48,467 nt of DNA from an uncultured Bacteroidia bacterium (GTDB lineage: Bacteria > Bacteroidota > Bacteroidia > Bacteroidales > F082). Of the stretch, positions 23,627 through 32,532 are shown piece by piece. A program made the translations under genes and the position numbers. Each line of letters begins with the position of its first letter. Positions within the stretch are counted from its first letter, which is position 1. The notes beneath the pieces were generated by a model. The model was not told the origin of the DNA. It was given only the letters and a program-made list of their open reading frames with translations, and made no database searches. Location of the stretch: contig CADCML010000015.1 of NCBI GenBank assembly GCA_902802535.1, forward strand, positions 1 through 48,467, written 5' to 3'.

Positions 23627-23667
23627 ATTTTTTTCAAGAAAAGTGTTGGAGCTAACGAAATTCTTCG

Positions 23668-23675
23668 TACTTTTG
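23668..23675 (+). promoter_or_regulatory. -7 box TACTTTTG for rpmH
   Basis: TACTTTTG fits TAnnTTTG. A TTGG at 23646-23649 gives a -33-like element with an 18-base gap. The leader to the ATG at 23732 is about 50 bases. Confidence 0.65.
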
Positions 23676-23731
23676 CAGCCCAATTCAAAGGGATTTTAGC
23701 GTAAAATAGAACAAACAAATACGATACAGAG

Positions 23732-23878
23732 ATGAAGCGCACTTATCAACCATCGAACAGAAAACGTAGAAACAAACACGGTTTCAGAGAGAGAATGTCT
23801 ACGGCTAACGGCCGCAAAGTCCTGGCCCGCAGAAGAGCCAAAGGCAGAAAAAAACTTACAGTTTCTGACGAATATTGA
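23732..23878 (+). CDS. rpmH: 50S ribosomal protein L34
   Basis: A 48-residue, very basic protein. It opens with [20 protein letters not shown] and ends L-T-V-S-D-E-Y, as L34 in other Bacteroidetes does. It is a structural protein of the large ribosomal subunit. The gene is short and not next to rnpA or dnaA, as is common in this phylum. It has its own promoter and a terminator shared with the convergent polysaccharide operon. Confidence 0.97.
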   Translation: MKRTYQPSNRKRRNKHGFRERMSTANGRKVLARRRAKGRKKLTVSDEY

Positions 23879-23914
23879 TTTTCGGAAGCCGTTTCTTTCT
23901 CATTTAAGGTAACG

Positions 23915-23947
23915 AAGGCGACCCCTTAGGGAATCGCCTTTTGTTGT
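23915..23947. terminator. Terminator between rpmH and the heptose operon
   Basis: AAGGCGA (23915-23921) pairs with TCGCCTT (23934-23940), with an inner CCCTTAGGG that extends the stem. T residues follow on the plus strand. Confidence 0.75.
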
Positions 23948-23949
23948 TT

Positions 23950-24717
23950 TCATTTACCGCAAAGATAAATGATTTCCTCTCCCCTGCGTGCCAGATGCAT
24001 CCGTTCGCGCTGTTCCGCTGAAATCTCGTAATAGATCCTGTCTTCCGTCACCATGAATCCCGCTTTGCGCAACACGTCAGCATAATCGCGACCAAACTGT
24101 CGCACATGGTCGTATTGTCCAAACAAACGTTCGCGTTCCTTCGGGTCGGTAATGCTTGGATCTTCAAAGGTATCCACATCGGGGTTGATGGGCACCAAGA
24201 GTATCGCCCAACCGCCTGGTTTCAAGATACGTTTGATTTCCGAAAAAGCCTTATTCGCGTCGCTGACATGCTCCAACACATGGTTGCAGATGACCACATC
24301 GTAGGTGTCGCTCGGTTGGTCAATCTTTGTAACGTCCAAATGCAAGTCGGCGATGGGCGAATCGAGGTCAGCCGTGGTGTAGTCAAGGTTTTTCAAGGCA
24401 CGAAAACGTTTCAAAAACGGCTGTTCGGGCGCAAAATGCAGCACCTTCAACGGCGCGGTGAAGAAATCCGTCTTTTCTTTCAGATAGAGCCACAATAAAC
24501 GATGGCGTTCGAGTGACAAACAATTGGGACACAAACGGTTGTCCATAGCCTTGCCGTAGCCGTATGGCAAAAACTTGCGGAAGTGCTTGCCACAAACAGG
24601 ACATTCCACCTTGTTGCCCCAATAAAATGGACGAACCAACAAACTGAACACATAGCTCAGCCTGATGAGCCATTGGCGGGGGAAAATTCTAGTAAATAAA
24701 GAAATAAGTTTCTTCAT
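23950..24717 (-). CDS. SAM-dependent methyltransferase with zinc-ribbon start
   Basis: A 255-residue class I methyltransferase. The N-terminus has an amphipathic/hydrophobic stretch and a zinc-ribbon-like pair of cysteine knuckles (C-P-V-C-G at 39-43 and C-P-N-C about 24 residues later). The methyltransferase core contains V-L-H-F-A-P-E-Q, the acidic T-T-A-D-L-D strand, D-V-V-I-C-N-H-V-L-E-H-V and L-K-P-G-G-W. These signatures suit enzymes that methylate glycans, although the substrate is unknown. It is the last gene of the GDP-heptose operon, 6 bases after the glycosyltransferase. Confidence 0.82.
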   Translation of the reverse strand: MKKLISLFTRIFPRQWLIRLSYVFSLLVRPFYWGNKVECPVCGKHFRKFLPYGYGKAMDNRLCPNCLSLERHRLLWLYLKEKTDFFTAPLKVLHFAPEQPFLKRFRALKNLDYTTADLDSPIADLHLDVTKIDQPSDTYDVVICNHVLEHVSDANKAFSEIKRILKPGGWAILLVPINPDVDTFEDPSITDPKERERLFGQYDHVRQFGRDYADVLRKAGFMVTEDRIYYEISAEQRERMHLARRGEEIIYLCGK

Positions 24718-24723
24718 AACATG

Positions 24724-25857
24724 TTATTTTGATACGGAGACCAAGGCATCAACCATTCGGCCCCATGAATATTTCTGTTTTTCCTCTTGGATGTTTCGCT
24801 CAAAAGCCTCTTTCCGGTCATTCCCAAAGAAATCGATTAAAGCATCAGCAATTTTCGCAGGATCCACCTCGGTAACATAACCCACCACTCCATCAGGCAC
24901 AATTTCCTTCAAACCACCCACGTCGGTCACCAGCATGGGTTTCTCAAAATGATAGGCTATCTGAGTCACTCCGCTTTGGGTAGCTGATTTGTATGGCTGC
25001 ACCACTATGTCACAAGCATTGAAATAGTATTTCACCTCGCTATCGGGGACGAACTCACTGTGCCAAACGAGCTGATTCTCCAATCCAAGCGATTTCTCCA
25101 ACTCATGATACTGTTCGCCATTGTTATAGAATTCACCCGCAATAATCAGTTTCACCTTCATCCGTTTAAGCCGATCGTCGGCCATGGCTTGCAACAGCAA
25201 ATCCAAGCCTTTGTAATCACGGATGATGCCGAAAAACAACATGTAACGCATATCTGGGTCTAAATGAAGGAAATGCAATGCCTCTTCCCTACTAACCTTC
25301 TCTCCGAAATTGTCATACAAAGGATGTGGGCAAAACACCACGTTTTTCACCGCATTAAACCTTTCGACATCCCCAAGAACTGATTTCGACATCGTCACAC
25401 AACCGTCTACTGATTTCAGAAAGAAAGACGCAAGCGGCTTATCCGCAACGCCCTTCTCGTGAGGAATAATATTATCAATAATGCTAACGACCTTTGTTTT
25501 CTTGTTTTTACGAGCCATGCGGGCAACAACACCAAGCGAAGGAGCCATATAGGGAATCCAAAATTTCATCACCACAATGTCGGCCTGAGCCTTACAGAGC
25601 TTTCGTCCAACTTTCAACCAATTAAAGGGATTCACCGAATTCAGCTCGCGCTTGATGACCAAACCTTCAGGTGCCGGCTCAGTTGAAAACTGGGTCTTGC
25701 CCGGAAACAAAAAGTTGGGATACTGAACCGTAAATGTCCAAATCTCAACCTCATAGCCTTCTTCTTGAAAGCTCCGAGCCAATCTTTCGTTATAGACCGC
25801 CAGCCCGCCACGGTACGGGTAGGCCGTACCCACCAATATCATTTTCTTTTTGTCCAT
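24724..25857 (-). CDS. Glycosyltransferase family 4
   Basis: A retaining GT-B glycosyltransferase of 377 residues. Domain 1 begins M-I-L-V-G-T-A-Y-P-Y-R-G-G-L-A-V-Y-N. Domain 2 has F-F-G-I-I-R-D-Y-K-G-L-D-L-L (donor-site loop), an E-like acceptor/phosphate strand V-V-Q-P-Y-K-S-A-T-Q-S-G-V (E replaced by Q-P-Y-K), and G-G-L-K-E-I-V. It probably adds a sugar to a surface glycan in the cytoplasm or at the inner membrane. It overlaps the guanylyltransferase gene by 19 bases, which points to GDP-heptose as a possible donor (inference). Confidence 0.88.
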   Translation of the reverse strand: MDKKKMILVGTAYPYRGGLAVYNERLARSFQEEGYEVEIWTFTVQYPNFLFPGKTQFSTEPAPEGLVIKRELNSVNPFNWLKVGRKLCKAQADIVVMKFWIPYMAPSLGVVARMARKNKKTKVVSIIDNIIPHEKGVADKPLASFFLKSVDGCVTMSKSVLGDVERFNAVKNVVFCPHPLYDNFGEKVSREEALHFLHLDPDMRYMLFFGIIRDYKGLDLLLQAMADDRLKRMKVKLIIAGEFYNNGEQYHELEKSLGLENQLVWHSEFVPDSEVKYYFNACDIVVQPYKSATQSGVTQIAYHFEKPMLVTDVGGLKEIVPDGVVGYVTEVDPAKIADALIDFFGNDRKEAFERNIQEEKQKYSWGRMVDALVSVSK

Positions 25858-27107
25858 ACCTCAAAATCTTTGAAATCCTCATTGGCCTTGGCATAATCCT
25901 CGGGAATACCAATGTCTATAAAATAACCGTCGCTGACAAAGCCCTGAACAAGCCCCGCAGCCGCTTTAGGCTGAAGGAATTCCGCCTCAAACGAAAACTT
26001 CTCTGGCATAGCCTTCAACAGATTCCTGTCACTAACCATATACACTCCTCCATTGATATACCCATCCTCGCAGTAACGTTTCTCGTTAAAGCCCGTCACT
26101 GTGCCACTCTTATCAAAGGACACTGTTCCATACCTGTCGAAGTCTTTTAAATGTTTCACGGCCATTGTCAGAAGTTTACCTGAATGTTTGTGAGCCTCTT
26201 TAAGCCGTTCCAAATCGACATCAAAAAAGGTGTCGCCATTCATTATGCAAACGGAATCCGAGGTGCATTTTTCCATGGCGAGACGAATGCCTCCACCAGT
26301 TCCGAGAGGAGTTTCTTCCACCGCAAAGTCAATCTCAAACGGAAATTCGTTTCCATGCACTTGCACCCAGTCCATAATACATTCACGCTTATAACCGACC
26401 GAAAGCACCACTTTTGAGATTCGGTATTGCGACAAAGCCGTCAGCAGATAATGCAAAAACGGCTTCCCGTTGACAGGAGCCATGCACTTGGGTACTTCGC
26501 TCACCACTGAACGAAGTCGTGTGCCCAATCCTCCAGCCAAAACAACCACATCCATATCCTTGGTTTTTATCCATTCATAACGTCCCTTCTTTTTCTTCAG
26601 CGAATCCACTCGACAAAAAGCGATGCCACAGTTGCTGGCAAACTCCTTATCTATGTCTCCATCACCTACCATGATTGTTCGCTCTGCGGTTACATCAGGA
26701 TAATCTCGCTGAATATCATCCCACATACCTCGTCCCGGCTTGCGGCGCACATCCTCATCCGTCAATGATGTACAATAGTATATGCCATCAATTCGACCTC
26801 CTGCTTTCTCAATCTCCTCCATCATGTGTTTGTGGATGTCAGTCAAATCGGCCTCGGTCATGATGCCTTTCCCAACTCCACGTTGGTTGGTAACAATGAA
26901 GATATGTTTGAAATGCTGCGCTAATTTTGGCATGGCTTCAAGCACTCCTGGGACAAACTCAAAATCATCCCAATGTTTCACATAGTCATCCACCAGATGC
27001 ACATTGATGGTGCCGTCGCGGTCGAGCAACAGCGTATCGTAGGGTTCAATATTGATTCCAGAGAGTTTCACTATGCTCCAAAGAATTTTTGTTCCAACAT
27101 CAGGCAC
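25839..27107 (-). CDS. Fused heptose bisphosphate phosphatase / heptose-1-phosphate guanylyltransferase (GmhB-HddC)
   Basis: A two-enzyme protein of 422 residues. Residues about 23-170 are a HAD phosphatase of GmhB type: D29-R-D31-G-T, V-T-N-Q-R-G-V-G-K-G at 72-81, K123 in R-R-K-P-G, and G-D-G-D-I-D-K at 148-154. The zinc loop of E. coli GmhB (C-x-H and C-x-C) is reduced to one Cys. Residues 185-410 are a nucleotidyltransferase of HddC type (L-A-G-G-L-G-T-R-L-R, K207, then G-D-T-F-F-D). Together they would convert heptose-1,7-bisphosphate to the 1-phosphate and then to GDP-heptose. The ATG at 27107 overlaps gmhA by 37 bases; a GTG at 27071 that overlaps the gmhA stop codon (TAGTG) is an attractive alternative start. 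Confidence 0.85.
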   Translation of the reverse strand: MPDVGTKILWSIVKLSGINIEPYDTLLLDRDGTINVHLVDDYVKHWDDFEFVPGVLEAMPKLAQHFKHIFIVTNQRGVGKGIMTEADLTDIHKHMMEEIEKAGGRIDGIYYCTSLTDEDVRRKPGRGMWDDIQRDYPDVTAERTIMVGDGDIDKEFASNCGIAFCRVDSLKKKKGRYEWIKTKDMDVVVLAGGLGTRLRSVVSEVPKCMAPVNGKPFLHYLLTALSQYRISKVVLSVGYKRECIMDWVQVHGNEFPFEIDFAVEETPLGTGGGIRLAMEKCTSDSVCIMNGDTFFDVDLERLKEAHKHSGKLLTMAVKHLKDFDRYGTVSFDKSGTVTGFNEKRYCEDGYINGGVYMVSDRNLLKAMPEKFSFEAEFLQPKAAAGLVQGFVSDGYFIDIGIPEDYAKANEDFKDFEVWTKRK

Positions 27108-27706
27108 AGACAGTGATACACCGGCAAGTGCAACTCTTGAATCTTATAGGTTTCCGTCTCGGGAACACGGACACACACATCGGCATACTTCATCAGTTTG
27201 TTCTCCTTGCCGCCCGTAAGTCCAATCACCTTCAAGCCTTTAGCTTTGGCGTTGACGGCTGCATAGAGCACATTTTTACTGTTGCCCGAGGTAGAGATTC
27301 CAAGGAAAACATCTCCTGCGTTCCCATATCCGTTCACCTGTTGGGCAAACACCAGTTCGGGCACCACATCATTCATGAAAGCCGTCTGCAAAGAAGAATG
27401 ACCCGTTAAGGAGATAGCTGGCAAAGCACCTTGCAGATTGTCGGCCAGAACCTGTCCCAATTCAGGGTCAATCTCTTTCAAAGCAGCCGCTTGCTTGCCA
27501 TACACTTTCCTTTTGAGTTTGAACTCCTTCATCAGCTCTCCGACAATATGTTCGGAATCGGAAGCCGAGCCTCCGTTGCCACATACCAAAAGCTTTTTAC
27601 CATTCTGGTAGGCCGTTTCCAACAGTTCGTAGGCTTTTTTGATATCCTCCTTGCAAACTGAAAGTTTAGGATACCTTTCTATTAAGATTTGCAGTTGTTC
27701 TTCCAT
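27071..27706 (-). CDS. gmhA: Sedoheptulose-7-phosphate isomerase
   Basis: A SIS-domain isomerase of 211 residues that converts sedoheptulose-7-phosphate to D-glycero-D-manno-heptose-7-phosphate. The sugar-phosphate loop C-G-N-G-G-S-A-S-D-S lies at 42-51, followed by E52-H53. The second loop I-S-T-S-G-N-S-K-N lies near 137, and the catalytic E and H are in Q-E-L-H-L-P-V-Y-H. It starts five bases after hddA ends and overlaps the fused phosphatase gene. An insertion of about 20 residues between strands (about 70-95) is also found in other Bacteroidetes forms. Confidence 0.92.
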   Translation of the reverse strand: MEEQLQILIERYPKLSVCKEDIKKAYELLETAYQNGKKLLVCGNGGSASDSEHIVGELMKEFKLKRKVYGKQAAALKEIDPELGQVLADNLQGALPAISLTGHSSLQTAFMNDVVPELVFAQQVNGYGNAGDVFLGISTSGNSKNVLYAAVNAKAKGLKVIGLTGGKENKLMKYADVCVRVPETETYKIQELHLPVYHCLCLMLEQKFFGA

Positions 27707-27711
27707 AAAAG

Positions 27712-28767
27712 TTAGTGCTTCAATGATTCAACCCTGTCCGTCTCGTATATTTTCCAGCCATGCGCTCCACCATCGGTAAAGTTGAAATGAATGGTATAGC
27801 CGCCAAGTTTACCAAGTGCTTCCAACACCGCTTTCTTTTTGGTAGGTTCCACAAAAAACATGATGAAGCCACCGCCACCTGCTCCACTCACCTTCCCTGC
27901 CAAAGCCCCCGCCGCAGTAGCCACGGCAAAAGCCTCCTCAATCATGGGATTGGTGATAGCACCTGCCATCTTTTTCTTGTCTTCCCAGGCTTGTCCGAGA
28001 ATGCGGGCAAACTCGTGCATATCGCCTTTCAGCACCGCAAGTTTCATATCCACCGCACTCTGCTTAATGCGGTGCATCGCCTCAATGGACATCGTGTTAC
28101 CCGAAGCGACATTCTTCTTCTGTTCGTCGATAATGGCAGCTGAACTCCGCGAACGGCCCGTGAAATAAAGCACAATACTCGCCTCCAACTCATCGACAAT
28201 CCAACGTTTCACCTTCAGCGGATTGATAATCACCATGTCATCCTTCAGGAACTCCATGTAATTGAATCCACCAAATGCAGCCGCATACTGGTCTTGCTTC
28301 CCGCCCGACAGATTGAGGTCTTTACGCTCGATCTCGTAGGCCAAACGCGCTATCTCATAGTCGCCCAACGGCAGACTGTGCCATTCGACAAATGCTTTCA
28401 AGATGGCCACCACCATAGTTGACGAAGTACCCAATCCAGATCCAGCAGGCGCATCGTTATAGGTGGTAATCTTGCAGGCCCGCAACGGGATATTGTAATC
28501 CCGCATCACTCGGTTGTAACTCCCCTTCAAGAGTGAAGCCTTGCCGTCTATTTCCAACTCACGGCTGAGTGGATAACGCTCAAAACATTCGCCGTCGTAA
28601 CTTTCAATAGTCACAAAGTCTTCATACGTTTCCTCTATCGTACAGTAAGCATAAAGGTTTATGGTCGCATTCAAGATAATGCCACCATAAATATCACTAT
28701 AAGGACTGACATCGCTTCCTCCTCCAGCAAGCCCAATCCGCAACGGTGCTTTACTTCTGACAATCAT
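27712..28767 (-). CDS. hddA: D-glycero-D-manno-heptose-7-phosphate kinase (GHMP kinase)
   Basis: A 351-residue GHMP-superfamily kinase. The N-terminal [18 protein letters not shown] and the ATP loop [12 protein letters not shown] at 106-117 are characteristic. The C-terminal [10 protein letters not shown] lies near 292. It would phosphorylate heptose-7-phosphate at position 1 in the GDP-heptose route; neighbouring gmhA and hddC support this over other GHMP kinases. It is the first gene of the operon, with a promoter box at 28792-28799. Confidence 0.9.
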   Translation of the reverse strand: MIVRSKAPLRIGLAGGGSDVSPYSDIYGGIILNATINLYAYCTIEETYEDFVTIESYDGECFERYPLSRELEIDGKASLLKGSYNRVMRDYNIPLRACKITTYNDAPAGSGLGTSSTMVVAILKAFVEWHSLPLGDYEIARLAYEIERKDLNLSGGKQDQYAAAFGGFNYMEFLKDDMVIINPLKVKRWIVDELEASIVLYFTGRSRSSAAIIDEQKKNVASGNTMSIEAMHRIKQSAVDMKLAVLKGDMHEFARILGQAWEDKKKMAGAITNPMIEEAFAVATAAGALAGKVSGAGGGGFIMFFVEPTKKKAVLEALGKLGGYTIHFNFTDGGAHGWKIYETDRVESLKH

Positions 28768-28791
28768 AATTCTTCAATCAAGTTTATTGTG

Positions 28792-28799
28792 CAAAAGTA
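28792..28799 (-). promoter_or_regulatory. -7 box TACTTTTG for the GDP-heptose operon
   Basis: Minus-strand TACTTTTG fits TAnnTTTG, 24 bases before the hddA ATG. It is the only clear promoter for the five genes to 23950, which overlap or lie 4-6 bases apart. Confidence 0.65.
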
Positions 28800-28816
28800 T
28801 CAAATTTTCATGAATC

Positions 28817-29110
28817 ATGAATCAAAGTACAAAAAAAACCAATAGAACCGATTTTTATTCGTATTTTCGCGGCACATTTCAATATTTGGACATTCCTATG
28901 GGCCTTCTCAACATATTGCTCATTATTCTCTTAGTGTTTTATGCTTTCAGCTTGATTGTCAAGCTGATATTCAAGCGAAAAATGAAGAAGTTGGAGCATC
29001 AGATGAGTGCATACAACCAAGACGAAACGCCATCGGCCAACGATGAAATGAAGAATCCCCATATCGACCCTAATATCGGAGAATACACTGAATTTGAAGA
29101 AGTTGAATAG
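28817..29110 (+). CDS. DUF4834 family membrane protein
   Basis: A 97-residue protein of a small Bacteroidetes family. It has one clear membrane helix (M-G-L-L-N-I-L-L-I-I-L-L-V-F-Y-A-F at about 28-44), then a basic K-F-K-R-K-M-K-K-like segment and an acidic C-terminal tail (N-I-G-E-Y-T-E-F-E-E-V-E). In many Bacteroidales the same family sits directly before yfhO, as here (15 bases apart). Its function is unknown. A shared role in surface glycan assembly is only suggested by the neighbourhood. Confidence 0.85.
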   Translation: MNQSTKKTNRTDFYSYFRGTFQYLDIPMGLLNILLIILLVFYAFSLIVKLIFKRKMKKLEHQMSAYNQDETPSANDEMKNPHIDPNIGEYTEFEEVE

Positions 29111-29125
29111 AAAACGATTTGCATC

Positions 29126-31624
29126 ATGAACAATACTTTTTTTCAAAAAAACAAGAGAGTTATTGGCATTGTAGCGGCCATTATTGCTTTTGCTGCTATC
29201 ACTTTGGTATATTTCAGCCCCATTTTGGAAGGAAAGCGCCTTAAGCAACATGATGTCGAGACATGGAGAGGTGCGGCCCAAGAAACTATCGAGTACAGGG
29301 AAAACACAGGACAACAGACACTTTGGACAAACTCCATGTTTGGCGGAATGCCGACTTGGAACATCTCTGCTCCAGCGAAATCCAATTTGTTTATGTATGT
29401 TGACCAATTGTTGACATTAAAACTTCCAAGCAGCACAGGAACTGTGTTTATCAGCATGTTAGGATGTTTCGTCTTACTGTTGCTACTAGATTGTGGACTT
29501 CTAATTAGCTTTATTGGTGCCATTGCTTACGGGTTCTCTTCTTATCTTTTCATTGTCATTGGTGCCGGCCATGCCACCAAAGCCGCAGCCATGTCCTACA
29601 TGGCGCCTCTCATCGCAGCAATTCTCCTCACTTATCGAGGGAAGTATCTGTGGGGTAGTTTGTTGACAGCATTTGTATTGGCACTTGAAATAAGAGTAAA
29701 CCACCTGCAAATCACCTATTATCTATTGATTATCTGTATCATTCTAATAATCGCACAATTGATTAGCGATATAAAAGAAAGACAACTGGGTAGATTCTTC
29801 AAGGCATCGGCAGGGTTGCTTGTGGCAGTGGTTTTCGCCATCCTCACCAGCACAACAATGCTCTATTCCAATTATGAATACGGAAAAGAAACCACACGTG
29901 GCAAACCTGTGCTGACCGAAAAAGACAACAACCAAACGAACGGCCTTGACCGCGACTATATCACGCAATGGAGCTACGGTATCGGTGAAACTTGGAGTTT
30001 GCTAATCCCTAATGTCAAAGGTGGAGCATCGGCATATATTGGAAAACAAAATCCGGCGCTTGAAAAGGCTGACAGACGTTTTAAGGATAGTATTGCACAA
30101 AGTAGCGCATATTGGGGAGACCAACCTTTCACCAGCGGACCCGTTTATGTAGGTGCCATTGTCGTATTTCTCTTTTTGATAGGCGCAATTACTGTAAAAG
30201 GCAAACTAAAATGGGCTCTACTTGCTGCTACCCTGTTATCCATCCTACTCAGTTGGGGAAAGAATTTCATGGGGTTCACCGACTTTTTCATCGACCATGT
30301 CCCTGGATATAACAAGTTTAGGGCAGTTTCCATGACTCTTGTCATTGCCGAATTGTGCATACCTGTATTAGGCTTTTTGGGGTTAGCCGAAATCACGAAA
30401 AGCCCTGAAAACCTCAAAACCAATCTAAAGAAATTGTATATAGCGTTTGGTATTACAGCTGGTTTCTGCCTACTGTTTTACCTCATGCCTAAGACCTTCT
30501 TCAGCTTCCTCAGCCAAGGCGAGGCAGAACAGTTTGCCCAATTAAGTTCAGGCAAAGACGGCACTGTTTATCAATCATTTGCGGAAGAATTACAGGCCGT
30601 CAGAGTTGCCATCTTCCGTAAAGATGCTATCAGAAGTTTTCTGTTCATTTTGCTCGCAAGCCTCCCTATTTTCCTTTATATCAAAGGCAAACTAAAAGCC
30701 ACTCCAGCGTTTGCCATCCTTGGTGTATTGATTCTATTTGACATGTACCCCATTGACAAGCGATACCTCAACAATGACAATTTCGTCTCTAAAAAGCAAT
30801 TTGAAAGACCTTTCACAACTACTGCAGCAGACAACTATATTCTTGCTGACAAGACCTTAGATTTCAGAGTGCTCAACCTCACCAAGGATGTATTCAACGA
30901 CGCAAGCACATCCTATTTCCACAAGTCAGTGGGCGGCTATCATGGTGCAAAGCTTCGTCGGTATCAGGATGTGATCAATCAATACCTTGGACAAGAGGTC
31001 AGACAGTTCAACTCCATTTTCAAAAATGCCAACACTGAAGCAGACCTTGCCTTAGGATTAAGGCAGCAAAAGGTGCTCAACATGCTGAACACCAAGTACA
31101 TCATCTATAATCCCGAAGCCCAGCCACTGCTCAACCCAGAAGCTTTCGGCAATGCTTGGATGGTGAACAGTATCAAGTGGGTCGACAATGCCAACGAAGA
31201 GTTCGATGCCATCGCTTCCACTGACTTAAGACATACTGCCATCATCAACAAGGAGTTTGAACAACAATTAAGTGGATTCGTAATACCCGACAGCATTTCT
31301 GGACAGATGGAACTGACCGAATACAAACCCAACCAGCTCACTTATTCTTTCAATTCAGACAGGAATCAACTGGTGGTCTTCTCAGAAATATGGTCAGGAT
31401 TAGACGGTTGGCACATGCACATCGACGGCGAGGAACATCCCATACTGCGTGCCAACTACCTGCTCAGGGCAGCACGAATTCCATCGGGACAACATGAAAT
31501 CGTGATGCGCTACGAACCGAAAATATGGAATATTGGACGCATTCTTTCCTTTGCTTCTTCCACTTTAATTCTCATTGGGGTCATCCTTGCCATCATTCTC
31601 TCGTTCAAGAAAAAACAAACATGA
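29126..31624 (+). CDS. YfhO family membrane glycosyltransferase-like protein
   Basis: An 832-residue integral membrane protein with about 12-13 hydrophobic helices from residue 12 to about 530 and a C-terminal soluble domain, then a final helix at 805-828 (I-L-S-F-A-S-S-T-L-I-L-I-G-V-I-L). YfhO proteins have a GT-C-like fold and in Firmicutes glycosylate lipoteichoic acid or other envelope lipids. The loop after the first helix carries D-V-E-T-W-R-G-A, where GT-C enzymes hold acidic catalytic residues. The stop codon overlaps the ATG of the GT2 gene (ATGA, 31621-31624). Confidence 0.9.
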   Translation: MNNTFFQKNKRVIGIVAAIIAFAAITLVYFSPILEGKRLKQHDVETWRGAAQETIEYRENTGQQTLWTNSMFGGMPTWNISAPAKSNLFMYVDQLLTLKLPSSTGTVFISMLGCFVLLLLLDCGLLISFIGAIAYGFSSYLFIVIGAGHATKAAAMSYMAPLIAAILLTYRGKYLWGSLLTAFVLALEIRVNHLQITYYLLIICIILIIAQLISDIKERQLGRFFKASAGLLVAVVFAILTSTTMLYSNYEYGKETTRGKPVLTEKDNNQTNGLDRDYITQWSYGIGETWSLLIPNVKGGASAYIGKQNPALEKADRRFKDSIAQSSAYWGDQPFTSGPVYVGAIVVFLFLIGAITVKGKLKWALLAATLLSILLSWGKNFMGFTDFFIDHVPGYNKFRAVSMTLVIAELCIPVLGFLGLAEITKSPENLKTNLKKLYIAFGITAGFCLLFYLMPKTFFSFLSQGEAEQFAQLSSGKDGTVYQSFAEELQAVRVAIFRKDAIRSFLFILLASLPIFLYIKGKLKATPAFAILGVLILFDMYPIDKRYLNNDNFVSKKQFERPFTTTAADNYILADKTLDFRVLNLTKDVFNDASTSYFHKSVGGYHGAKLRRYQDVINQYLGQEVRQFNSIFKNANTEADLALGLRQQKVLNMLNTKYIIYNPEAQPLLNPEAFGNAWMVNSIKWVDNANEEFDAIASTDLRHTAIINKEFEQQLSGFVIPDSISGQMELTEYKPNQLTYSFNSDRNQLVVFSEIWSGLDGWHMHIDGEEHPILRANYLLRAARIPSGQHEIVMRYEPKIWNIGRILSFASSTLILIGVILAIILSFKKKQT

Positions 31625-32523
31625 TCTCTGTCATCATCTGCACATATAACCGAGATAAATACATATACAATGTCTTAAAAAGCATTGCCATAAACGATTA
31701 TCCTCGGGAGAACTATGAGATTGTTTTGGTGGACAACAACTGCACCGACAACACCAGAAGCGAATGCAAACGATTTGTGCAAGAATTTCCAGACGTGGCC
31801 TTCCGATATTTTGTCGAAACCAGCCAAGGCTTATCCCATGCACGCAATAGAGGTATCAAGGAAAGCACAGGCGAATTATTGGTATATGTGGATGATGATG
31901 CTCTTGTCAATAAAGCGTATTTGCAGACTTATGCCAGTTTCTTCGAACAGCATCCGGAAATCGATGCAGCGGGAGGTCCCATCATCCCACAATACGAAAC
32001 TGAAGAGCCCTTGTGGATGAGTCCCGTCATCAAGGCATTGCTAACAGGCTACAAATATCTTGGTGACAAGGCCAAGGAGTTTCCCAAGAATGACTTTCCT
32101 GGAGGTGGCAATGCGGCTTATAGATCCTATGTTTTCGATAAAGTTGGACTTTTCAACGTGGAGCTCGGGCGAAAAGGCGACAGCTTGGTGGGTGCAGAAG
32201 AGAAGGACATCTTCGACAAGATGACCACACAGGGTATGCGGTTTTACTATTTACCCACCGCCATTCTTTACCATATCATCCCGGAAAAGAAACTCAGCAA
32301 GGAACACTTCGATCAACTCACTTTTTCCATAGGGAAAAGCGAAAGAATCAGAACACTGAATATCAGCAAAACAAAATATTTGAAACGGCTTCTATCGGAA
32401 ACTATTAAATGGTGCGCTACCATTGTCCTTTGTGCATGGCATATTTTAATGTTGTCGCCCAAAAAAGGTTGGAAGCTGGTACTTTTCCGTTGGAATGTAA
32501 CCAAAGGGTTATTCAGAAAGTGA
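31621..32523 (+). CDS. Glycosyltransferase family 2
   Basis: An inverting GT-A glycosyltransferase of 300 residues. It starts M-I-S-V-I-I-C-T-Y-N-R-D-K-Y at the ATG at 31621; an in-frame start further upstream would lie deep inside yfhO. The D-x-D motif is V-Y-V-D-D-D-A near 90, followed by A-A-G-G-P-I-I-P-Q-Y and W-M-S-P. A conserved G-G-G-N-A-A-Y and an E-E-K-D catalytic-base-like stretch come after. The C-terminus (about 255-285) has a hydrophobic stretch that may be membrane-associated. It is coupled to yfhO by the overlapping start. Confidence 0.88.
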   Translation: MISVIICTYNRDKYIYNVLKSIAINDYPRENYEIVLVDNNCTDNTRSECKRFVQEFPDVAFRYFVETSQGLSHARNRGIKESTGELLVYVDDDALVNKAYLQTYASFFEQHPEIDAAGGPIIPQYETEEPLWMSPVIKALLTGYKYLGDKAKEFPKNDFPGGGNAAYRSYVFDKVGLFNVELGRKGDSLVGAEEKDIFDKMTTQGMRFYYLPTAILYHIIPEKKLSKEHFDQLTFSIGKSERIRTLNISKTKYLKRLLSETIKWCATIVLCAWHILMLSPKKGWKLVLFRWNVTKGLFRK

Positions 32524-32532
32524 GTTGATGCA

